Shown one piece after another: positions 1 to 5,568 of a DNA stretch of 6,574 nucleotides (its first letter is position 1; each line of letters starts with the position of its first letter). The position numbers and the translations under genes were made by a program. Under the pieces are notes generated by a model that saw nothing but the letters and a program-made list of their open reading frames with translations, made no database searches and had not been told where the DNA came from. This DNA is from Flavobacteriales bacterium. GTDB lineage: Bacteria > Bacteroidota > Bacteroidia > Flavobacteriales > BACL11. The stretch lies in the NCBI GenBank assembly GCA_018695965.1, contig JABHQB010000083.1, forward strand, positions 1 to 6,574. The letters run 5' to 3'.

Positions 1-668
1 CTTATCAGGATGGACAATTTGTTGGAGATACTAGAAAAGGAGGTCCTTGTAATTTTGAAACCTATAGTTTTACTCCTCATTGTAATGGCACCCATACTGA
101 ATGTATTGGTCATATTACAGATGAGAGAATATCTATATTATCTTCTTTAAAAGAGGAAATGATACCATCTACTCTTATTTCTGTTACTCCAAGAAGTACT
201 GATGAAAATTATATTCCTAACTTAAATACTGAGGATTTAGTTATTACAAAAGAAGACTTAGAATTGCACCTAAAAGATATAAATTCTAAGTTTTTGAAAG
301 GGCTTATTATCAGAACACTACCAAATTATAAGAGTAAAAAAAGTAGAGATTACATGAAGAAGACACCATCATTTTTTAGTATTGATGCAATGGAGTACAT
401 TGTAAGCTTGGGTGTAGAGCATTTATTAGTAGATACCCCCTCTGTAGATAGATTATTAGATGAAGGTAATCTTTCATCTCACAATATATTTTGGGAAACA
501 AAAGGAAAAGAATTTAATTCAAAAACACAAAACAAGACCATAACAGAGATGATATTCGCTTCTGAAGAAATTAAAGATGGAAACTATTTGTTGAATCTGC
601 AAATTCCAGCATTTGTGTCAGACGCAGCTCCAAGCAGGCCTATTTTATATAAAATAAATGACTTATAA
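1..668 (+). CDS. Cyclase-family protein, probable kynurenine formamidase (5' partial)
   Basis: The frame is open from the left edge (first complete codon at 3) to TAA at 666-668, giving 221 visible residues; the N-terminus, perhaps a few dozen residues, lies outside. The ATG at 159 is internal, because the family's metal-binding motif is upstream of it. Visible residues 26-37 read HCNGTHTECIGH, which corresponds to the HxGTHxDxPxH zinc motif of the cyclase family (PF04199, which includes bacterial KynB). Further on come DTPSVD (144-149), His160 and Glu182 (in TITEM), matching the second conserved part of the family. The known KynB reaction is hydrolysis of N-formyl-L-kynurenine to kynurenine and formate; assigning it here rests on the family plus the adjacent kynU and kmo. 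The metal motif is unusual: Glu replaces Asp, Pro is missing and one residue is inserted before GTH, so another cyclic-amide or ester substrate is possible. The gene overlaps kynU by 11 nt. Confidence 0.85.
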   Translation, partial: YQDGQFVGDTRKGGPCNFETYSFTPHCNGTHTECIGHITDERISILSSLKEEMIPSTLISVTPRSTDENYIPNLNTEDLVITKEDLELHLKDINSKFLKGLIIRTLPNYKSKKSRDYMKKTPSFFSIDAMEYIVSLGVEHLLVDTPSVDRLLDEGNLSSHNIFWETKGKEFNSKTQNKTITEMIFASEEIKDGNYLLNLQIPAFVSDAAPSRPILYKINDL

Positions 669-1908
669 AAACACAGAGGAATTTTCTTTACAGCTAGATG
701 AAAATGATGAACTAAAACATTACCGAAATGAGTTTAGTATTCCATTACAAAAAAATGGAGAAGAGCATGTTTACCTTTGCGGAAACTCATTGGGATTACA
801 AGCAAAAAGAACGAAATCGTTTATAAATCAAGAGTTAGAAGATTGGGCAACCTTTGGAGTAGAAGGACATTTCCATGCCAAAAACCCTTGGATGCCTTAT
901 CACGAATTCTTAACCGAAAGTTACTCTAAAATAGTTGGGTCAAAACAATCGGAAGTTGTTGCAATGAACACTCTTACTGTAAATCTTCATTTAATGATGG
1001 TTTCTTTTTATAGACCTACCAAAAATAGGTATAAAATTATTATTGAAGCAGATGCATTTCCATCTGATATATATGCTGTAGAATCACAAATAAAATACCA
1101 TGGATATTCAGTTAATCATTCTTTAATAAAACTTACTCCAAGAGATGGAGAATCATCAATTAGAACAGAAGATATTGCGGAGATAATTGATAGAGAAGGA
1201 AATGAAATTGCACTGATTATGCTGGGAGGAGTAAACTACTATACGGGTCAGGTCTTTGATTTTGAAACCATCACAAAACTAGGAAAATATAAAGGAATTG
1301 TTGTTGGTTTTGATTTGGCACATGCAGCAGGGAATATAAAATTAGAACTCCATAATTGGGGAGTTGATTTTGCTGTTTGGTGTTCTTACAAATACCTAAA
1401 TTCTGGACCTGGTTCAGTTGCTGGTGCATTTGTACATGAAAAACATCATAATTCAGATCTTCCAAGATTTGCAGGTTGGTGGGGTCACAATAAAGAGAAT
1501 CGCTTTAAAATGCCAGATGAATTCAATGCAATAAAATCGGCAGAAGGGTGGCAGTTGAGCAATCCTCCAATTTTATCTTTAGCAGCAATCCGTGCTTCTC
1601 TTTCTATCTTTGATGAGGTGGGTATGGATAAGTTGGTTGCAAAATCTAAAAAATTAACAGATTACCTACTATTCTTATTAAATATAATTGAAACAGACAG
1701 AATAGAAATTATTACACCAGAAGAAAGAGGTTGTCAAATTTCTATTAGAGTGAAAAATGGGAATAAAGAGTTGTTTGACAAAATAACTGAAAAAGGAGTT
1801 ATTGCAGATTGGAGAGAACCAGATGTAATTCGTGTAGCTCCTGTCCCACTTTATAATAGTTTCTCAGATGTATTTAATTTCTATAATATATTAAAGGAGG
1901 TAATCTGA
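658..1908 (+). CDS. kynU: Kynureninase
   Basis: This 416-residue protein is the usual length for kynureninase (EC 3.7.1.3), a cytoplasmic fold-type I PLP enzyme that cleaves kynurenine or 3-hydroxykynurenine to (3-hydroxy)anthranilate and alanine. Visible hallmarks are CGNSLGL (41-47), the FPSD segment (134-137), the PLP-ring Asp219 with His222 in FDLAHA, the Schiff-base Lys245 in SYKYLNSGPGS, GWWGH (273-277), QLSNPP (299-304), and Arg392 in the C-terminal IRVAP segment, the position of the substrate-carboxylate Arg. All key residues are present and the frame is intact. The ATG at 658 lies inside the end of the preceding gene (11-nt overlap) with no Shine-Dalgarno sequence, which suggests translation coupled to the upstream gene. 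Its stop TGA overlaps the kmo ATG by one base. With kmo next to it, 3-hydroxykynurenine is the likely physiological substrate. Confidence 0.97.
   Translation: MTYKNTEEFSLQLDENDELKHYRNEFSIPLQKNGEEHVYLCGNSLGLQAKRTKSFINQELEDWATFGVEGHFHAKNPWMPYHEFLTESYSKIVGSKQSEVVAMNTLTVNLHLMMVSFYRPTKNRYKIIIEADAFPSDIYAVESQIKYHGYSVNHSLIKLTPRDGESSIRTEDIAEIIDREGNEIALIMLGGVNYYTGQVFDFETITKLGKYKGIVVGFDLAHAAGNIKLELHNWGVDFAVWCSYKYLNSGPGSVAGAFVHEKHHNSDLPRFAGWWGHNKENRFKMPDEFNAIKSAEGWQLSNPPILSLAAIRASLSIFDEVGMDKLVAKSKKLTDYLLFLLNIIETDRIEIITPEERGCQISIRVKNGNKELFDKITEKGVIADWREPDVIRVAPVPLYNSFSDVFNFYNILKEVI
1892..1901 (+). promoter_or_regulatory. Extended Shine-Dalgarno sequence of kmo
   Basis: TAAAGGAGGT lies inside the last codons of kynU and ends 6 nt before the kmo ATG at 1908 (7 nt counted from the final G of GGAGG). 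It is fully complementary to the canonical 3' end of bacterial 16S rRNA. No other start in the window has such a site; the rest have only A-rich upstream sequence, as is usual in Bacteroidota. It supports the start at 1908. The stretch also encodes Leu-Lys-Glu-Val of kynU, so coincidence is possible. Confidence 0.6.
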
Positions 1909-3242
1909 TGAAAAAAGACATTACTATTGTTGGTGCCGGACTAGTGGGTTCACTTTGTGCACTTTACATGATAAGAAGAGGATATAAAGTCACTATTTTT
2001 GAAAGAAGAAAAGACTTAAGATCTGAAATTATAACAGCAGGCAAATCAATAAATTTAGCTCTTTCTGAAAGGGGTTGGACAGCACTAAAAAAAGTGGGGA
2101 TTGATAAAGAAGTAAAAAAGATTGCTATTCCTATGTACAAAAGAATCATGCATGATAAGGAAGGTAATTTAAGTGAGCAACCTTATGGGAATGAAGGTGA
2201 AGCTATTTATTCTGTTTCTAGAGCACAGTTAAATGTTCTTATGATGGAAATGGCGGAAAAAAATGGAGCAAAACTTTATTTTAATGAAAAATGTGTAGAT
2301 GCTAATTTGGAAGAGGCAATTGCTACTTTTAACAATACAAAAACTGATACAGAGCAAGAAATTTCGGCAGATTTACTTATTGGTGCAGATGGTTCGTTAT
2401 CAGCTGTTCGGGAACAAATGGTTAAGAAACATCATCATGAATATGAATATAATGAAATTGAACACGACTATAAAGAATTGCTAATACCATCAGTAGATAA
2501 CGGCACACATTTATTAGATAAAAATGCATTACATATCTGGCCAAGAGGAAACTTTATGCTTATAGCGTTAGCTAACCTAGATGGAAGTTTTACCTGTACT
2601 TTATTTGCACCAAAAAAAGGAAGAAATTCATTTGAAGGATTAAATTCAAAACAGGAAGTTGAAAATTATTTCACATCTATTTTCCCAGATTTTATTTCTC
2701 TTGTCCCGGATTTATATCAGCAGTGGAATGCTAACCCAACATCTGGTTTAGGGATTGTAAAAACATACCCTTGGCATATAAAAGACACTTCAATACTTAT
2801 TGGAGATGCAGCGCACGCTACCGTTCCTTTTTACGGGCAAGGGATGAATGCTGGGTTTGAAGATTGTAGAATTTTGGATAAATTACTAGATAAGAATGAA
2901 GATAATTTCGAAACATGTTTTGATGAATATTCTAAAAGTAGAAAACTAAATGGTGATGGGGTTCAGGATTTATCCATGCATAATTTTATAGTAATGCGAG
3001 ATAAAACAGCTGATGCTAAATTTTTACTACAGAAAGAAATAGAAAAGAAATTCTCTAATTTATATCCAGATAAATGGACTCCTCTTTATTCAATGGTTAG
3101 TTTTACAAACACCCCTTATGCTGAGGCTTGGGAGATTGGAATGAAACAAGAAAAACTCATGCAGAGCATTATGACCACCCCTAATATTGAAAAAATATGG
3201 GAAAGTGATGAAATAATGCAAAAAATGTACAGTTTAGTGTAG
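1908..3242 (+). CDS. kmo: Kynurenine 3-monooxygenase (FAD-dependent)
   Basis: The 444-residue protein is a class A flavin monooxygenase (EC 1.14.13.9) that uses NADPH and O2 to hydroxylate L-kynurenine to 3-hydroxykynurenine. The N-terminal Rossmann motif GAGLVG (9-14) leads to the acidic strand end FERR (31-34). The SVSR motif (102-105) carries a probable substrate-binding Arg105. GADG (159-162) and the long GDAAHATVPFYGQGMNAGFED block (299-319) complete FAD binding. Asn359 in HNFIVMRD and Tyr394 in YSMVSF match the conserved C-terminal active-site positions of bacterial KMO, by my alignment from memory. No C-terminal membrane anchor is seen, unlike the mitochondrial enzyme, so a soluble cytoplasmic protein is expected. 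It starts one base before the kynU stop is complete (TGATG) and is preceded by a strong Shine-Dalgarno sequence. It is the last gene of the block and is followed by hairpin sequences. Confidence 0.96.
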   Translation: MKKDITIVGAGLVGSLCALYMIRRGYKVTIFERRKDLRSEIITAGKSINLALSERGWTALKKVGIDKEVKKIAIPMYKRIMHDKEGNLSEQPYGNEGEAIYSVSRAQLNVLMMEMAEKNGAKLYFNEKCVDANLEEAIATFNNTKTDTEQEISADLLIGADGSLSAVREQMVKKHHHEYEYNEIEHDYKELLIPSVDNGTHLLDKNALHIWPRGNFMLIALANLDGSFTCTLFAPKKGRNSFEGLNSKQEVENYFTSIFPDFISLVPDLYQQWNANPTSGLGIVKTYPWHIKDTSILIGDAAHATVPFYGQGMNAGFEDCRILDKLLDKNEDNFETCFDEYSKSRKLNGDGVQDLSMHNFIVMRDKTADAKFLLQKEIEKKFSNLYPDKWTPLYSMVSFTNTPYAEAWEIGMKQEKLMQSIMTTPNIEKIWESDEIMQKMYSLV

Positions 3243-3309
3243 TTTTAGTTCATTTTTTAACATTTTCGTGTATTTTTACTAAATTTTATCAGTGATATTT
3301 TAATGGTTT

Positions 3310-3354
3310 TTGAAAAATTTACTATTTTTCAATATAATTGTTAATCAATTTTTT
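3310..3354 (+). terminator. Probable terminator hairpins after kmo
   Basis: Two inverted repeats follow each other. TTGAAAAAT (3310-3318) and ATTTTTCAA (3324-3332) form a perfect 9-bp stem with a 5-nt loop. AATTG (3336-3340) and CAATT (3346-3350) form a 5-bp stem with a 5-nt loop that runs straight into a T6 run (3349-3354). They begin 68 nt after the kmo stop and precede the promoter of the next gene. Stems are A/T-rich and weak, so termination is plausible but not certain. Confidence 0.4.
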
Positions 3355-3384
3355 CATTAAAATACATTATTTTGTACTAAAAAG

Positions 3385-3420
3385 ACACTTTTTTACACAA
3401 AAACAACACTTTTTTACACA
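3385..3420. repeat. Two 15-nt direct repeats with a 21-nt period
   Basis: ACACTTTTTTACACA occurs at 3385-3399 and again, identically, at 3406-3420. The 21-nt offset equals two helical turns, so both copies face the same side of the DNA. A degenerate copy (10 of 15 matches) sits one more period upstream at 3364-3378. The pair lies about 60-95 nt before the -33 element of the promoter at 3478-3510, a reasonable position for an upstream regulator site. No known operator is recognised. Confidence 0.55.
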
Positions 3421-3477
3421 GAAATGAAATATTTACTAAAACAAAATGGTGTTTTCCTCTAAATTAAAGAAAAAGTA

Positions 3478-3510
3478 TTTGGACAAGAATATATACAATG
3501 ACTATATTTG
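3478..3510 (+). promoter_or_regulatory. Bacteroidota-type promoter for the zinc-ribbon gene
   Basis: TTTG (3478-3481), a 21-nt spacer and TATATTTG (3503-3510) match the Bacteroidota housekeeping consensus TTTG / N19-21 / TAnnTTTG. The -7 element ends 16 nt before the ATG at 3527. Because the promoter lies inside the longer open frame that begins at ATG 3446, it argues that the first 27 codons of that frame are not translated. Confidence 0.65.
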
Positions 3511-3526
3511 GAGAAATTTAATCTTT

Positions 3527-4243
3527 ATGTCCTTAATTAAATGTTATGAATGTTCTAAAGAGATAAGTGATATTGCTGAAGCTTGTCCTCATTGTGGAGC
3601 TGGAAAAGCTGTAGAATGCCACGAATGCTCAAAACAAATAAGTAAGGGATTAAATAAATGCCCACATTGTGGAGTTCCTAAATTATATACTTTTAAAATA
3701 AATAGAAATATACATATATCAATATCTTTTTTATTGTTGCCGGTTTCTATTTTTTACTGTTTATACTGGTTAATAGAAGCAGGACCGTATTACCTAGATG
3801 AAGGAGAAACATTATACGGAGTATTCCATTTTATAATTGGCTCTATTTGTTTGATTATAAGCTTAATATTATCTAAAGTTATATATAATAATTTCAAAAG
3901 TAAAGACAAGGAAATTGTTAAAACATATAAGGTCAATTCTATTCGTTTTAATTCCATATTGCATTTAATTTCTAGCCTTATCTTACTCACTTCTTCTTGT
4001 TTTCTTTGGACATATTTAATGCAAAGAACAGTCCTAGAGTTCATGTTTGGAGTATCTGGTTTTATAGATATTTTTGGAGCTACAATTTTTATAACATTAG
4101 TAATTTCATTAATTTACTTTATTGTAAGCCGATTAATAAATAAACCAACTTCTTTCTTAAGCTCTTTTTATATAACCTCCTATTTAATTACTTTTTTATG
4201 GATTATATCATCTGTAATATACTCTATAAAAATATGGGGATAA
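3527..4243 (+). CDS. Double zinc-ribbon integral membrane protein of unknown function
   Basis: The 238-residue protein has two N-terminal zinc ribbons of the CxxC-x10-CxxC type: Cys6/9/20/23 and Cys31/34/45/48, each ending in CPHCG. After a short linker come about five hydrophobic segments, near residues 64-84, 98-120, 143-164, 181-202 and 212-235, so the ribbons are probably cytosolic and tethered to the inner membrane. The frame stays open upstream to an ATG at 3446 (265 residues). The start at 3527 is preferred because zinc-ribbon proteins typically begin 'M-x-L-I-x-C' right at the first ribbon, and because a good promoter covers 3478-3510. I do not recognise the membrane part and cannot assign a role; such ribbon-plus-membrane proteins are mostly annotated as hypothetical. 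It is followed 30 nt later by the C26 hydrolase and may share its transcript. Confidence 0.8.
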   Translation: MSLIKCYECSKEISDIAEACPHCGAGKAVECHECSKQISKGLNKCPHCGVPKLYTFKINRNIHISISFLLLPVSIFYCLYWLIEAGPYYLDEGETLYGVFHFIIGSICLIISLILSKVIYNNFKSKDKEIVKTYKVNSIRFNSILHLISSLILLTSSCFLWTYLMQRTVLEFMFGVSGFIDIFGATIFITLVISLIYFIVSRLINKPTSFLSSFYITSYLITFLWIISSVIYSIKIWG

Positions 4244-4273
4244 ACAAATAATTTAGAATTAAAATTCAATAAA

Positions 4274-4987
4274 ATGAAAAAACTATTAGTCCTATTACTA
4301 TCTGTGCCTTTGATTGGAGTTGGACAACAAACTATTATTCTTTCAAAAGCTTCTTCAAATTACATAAAATGGATGGAAGATGAAAATATAATTATCCTAG
4401 ATGCCTACACCATAAAAAATACCGATAGCATCCTACAACTTGCAGATGGAATCATATTAACTGGAGGAGAAGACATTAATCCACTTGAGTATAATAATAC
4501 GACTAACTTAGAAGTATGTGGAGATATTAATTATGAAAGAGATACATTGGAAAGGAAATTATTTGATTTTGCTTTATCAAATAAAATACCTCTTATTGGA
4601 GTATGCAGAGGAATGCAAATGATGAATGTCGCTTCTGGAGGAACTTTATATGGAGATATCCCAACAGAAATTGGCACGGAAGTAATCCACCGAAATAATG
4701 GAGAGGTATATCATGAAATTGCACTTTGCGATACCTCAACCTTAATTTTCCCTATTGAAACAGATACCATTATGGTAAATTCTTGGCACCATCAAGGGTT
4801 AAAAATAATGCCAAATCATTTACGTGTTATTGCGCGTTCTTTTGACGGACTAGCTGAAGCAATTGTAATGGATAAATCTATTCATCCATTTATGATAGCG
4901 GTTCAATTTCATCCTGAGCGTTTAGGGAAAGACAATGTAATTCATCAGACAATAAGAGATAATTTCTTCAAAGAAATGAAAAAATAA
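4274..4987 (+). CDS. Exported class I glutamine-amidotransferase-like hydrolase (peptidase C26, PuuD-like)
   Basis: The 237-residue protein belongs to the gamma-glutamyl-GABA hydrolase-like (peptidase C26) family. Visible landmarks are ADGIILTGGEDINP (57-70), the nucleophile elbow GVCRGMQ with Cys111, the VNSWHHQ segment (168-174), and QFHPE with catalytic His213 and Glu215. The triad is complete, so it should cleave gamma-glutamyl amide bonds; the substrate is unknown. Unlike cytoplasmic PuuD, it starts with Lys2-Lys3, a run of Leu/Val and Gly15-Val16-Gly17 before Gln18-Gln19, which reads as a signal peptide cut after Gly17 to expose Gln18. That predicts a periplasmic enzyme, perhaps acting on gamma-glutamyl peptides or glutathione-like compounds. 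The start at 4274 has only A-rich sequence upstream. The 30-nt gap to the zinc-ribbon gene contains no good promoter (TAATTTAG at 4249-4256 has one mismatch), so co-transcription is likely. Confidence 0.88.
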   Translation: MKKLLVLLLSVPLIGVGQQTIILSKASSNYIKWMEDENIIILDAYTIKNTDSILQLADGIILTGGEDINPLEYNNTTNLEVCGDINYERDTLERKLFDFALSNKIPLIGVCRGMQMMNVASGGTLYGDIPTEIGTEVIHRNNGEVYHEIALCDTSTLIFPIETDTIMVNSWHHQGLKIMPNHLRVIARSFDGLAEAIVMDKSIHPFMIAVQFHPERLGKDNVIHQTIRDNFFKEMKK

Positions 4988-5019
4988 TTCCCTTTTTTAT
5001 TTTTTTAAAAAAACATCTG

Positions 5020-5042
5020 ATTTATTTTTCTAAATAAATTTT
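5020..5042 (+). terminator. Possible A/T-only hairpin terminator
   Basis: ATTTATTT (5020-5027) and AAATAAAT (5032-5039) form a perfect 8-bp stem around a TTCT loop, followed by a short T run, 32 nt after the C26 hydrolase stop. The stem has no G-C pairs and this AT-rich background easily produces such repeats, so this is a weak call. Its place between a stop and a promoter element is what supports it. Confidence 0.3.
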
Positions 5043-5049
5043 AACCTAT

Positions 5050-5057
5050 TACATTTG
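5050..5057 (+). promoter_or_regulatory. -7 promoter element (TACATTTG) for the small export protein gene
   Basis: TACATTTG matches TAnnTTTG exactly. A -33 element is poor: only a T run lies 19-21 nt upstream. The element covers the TTG at 5055 that would otherwise be the farthest-upstream start of the next gene, so that codon is probably not the start. It ends 16 nt before an ATG at 5074 and 18 nt before an in-frame GTG at 5076. Confidence 0.5.
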
Positions 5058-5075
5058 TGTCCTAATTTTTTAAAT

Positions 5076-5525
5076 GTGTATAAAGACATCCTTGATCTTT
5101 TTTTGATAAGTATTTCTCCATTTGGAGAAGCGAAGGTTGGAATTCCAATTGCAATAGCAATTGGTAATCTCACAACAACAACCATCTTATTAGTTGGAAT
5201 TTTAGGAAATCTCTTAGTATTTCCCTTATTCTATAAATTTATAGAAATATCTAATAAACATCTATTAAAAAATAAATCTTATAGAAAAAGTGCAATAAAA
5301 CTTTCATTAAGAGCTAGAAAAAAAACTAAAAATGTGATTGTCAAATATGGATCATGGGGATTAATGATTTTTGTAATGATTCCTCTGCCTTTTACCGGAG
5401 CATATATCGGAACTATTGCGTCTTACATTTTTGGTATGAATTATAGAAAATCTTTATTTGTAATTAGTTGCGGGATCATTATATCATGTACTCTAATTAC
5501 TTATGGGGTAGAATTTTTGTTTTAA
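5076..5525 (+). CDS. Small multidrug-export family membrane protein (COG2426/PF06695-like)
   Basis: From GTG 5076 the product is 149 residues with about four to five hydrophobic segments (near 5-15, 20-30, 33-55, 93-120, 124-147) and a basic cytoplasmic loop (61-90). The conserved early Glu and IP of the family appear as GEAKVGIP (17-24), and PLPFTGAYIGT (103-113) matches the family's P-x-P-x-TGA-x-x-G signature. The family is named for putative small-molecule export, but the substrate and even the transport role are poorly established; a distant link to the DedA/VTT fold is possible. The start is uncertain. There is no in-frame ATG near the N-terminus: the candidates are TTG 5055 (inside the -7 element), GTG 5076 and TTG 5103. 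An ATG at 5074 opens a different frame that stops after a T7 run at 5098-5104. Stop TAA is at 5523-5525. Confidence 0.8.
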   Translation: MYKDILDLFLISISPFGEAKVGIPIAIAIGNLTTTTILLVGILGNLLVFPLFYKFIEISNKHLLKNKSYRKSAIKLSLRARKKTKNVIVKYGSWGLMIFVMIPLPFTGAYIGTIASYIFGMNYRKSLFVISCGIIISCTLITYGVEFLF

Positions 5526-5551
5526 GACAACATAAATATACATATATATTA

Positions 5552-5559
5552 TACCTTTG
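5552..5559 (+). promoter_or_regulatory. -7 promoter element (TACCTTTG) for gpmI
   Basis: TACCTTTG is an exact TAnnTTTG match in the 43-nt gap before gpmI. No TTG lies 19-21 nt upstream, so the -33 part is missing or degenerate. The element ends only 9 nt before the gpmI ATG at 5569, which would leave a leader of just a few bases if it is used. Confidence 0.5.
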
Positions 5560-5568
5560 CATTCTAAT

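Noticed and set aside
772..779. TACCTTTG, a perfect -7 promoter match inside kynU
   Set aside because: It lies within the conserved YLCGNS coding motif, has no TTG at the proper upstream distance and no gene start nearby.
1271..1465. Open frame on the - strand inside kynU
   Set aside because: It is antisense to the conserved PLP-binding region; low-complexity Gln-rich translation and no start signals.
2299..2484. 61-codon + frame inside kmo
   Set aside because: Out-of-frame shadow of the intact kmo, which covers the stretch with conserved motifs.
3790..4044. 84-codon - strand frame inside the zinc-ribbon gene
   Set aside because: Antisense to membrane segments; no domain, promoter or start context.
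4256..4267. Small palindrome GAATT-AA-AATTC just before the C26 gene
   Set aside because: Five-bp arms of nearly pure A/T are expected by chance here, and it is too short to call an operator or hairpin.
5000..5013. T7A7 self-complementary tract after the C26 gene
   Set aside because: With no loop bases it cannot form a useful hairpin; it may bend DNA but nothing supports a specific role.
5074..5106. Ten-residue leader peptide gene
   Set aside because: No Trp/His-type attenuator codons or downstream hairpins; the interest lies in the T7 frame relation, reported separately.
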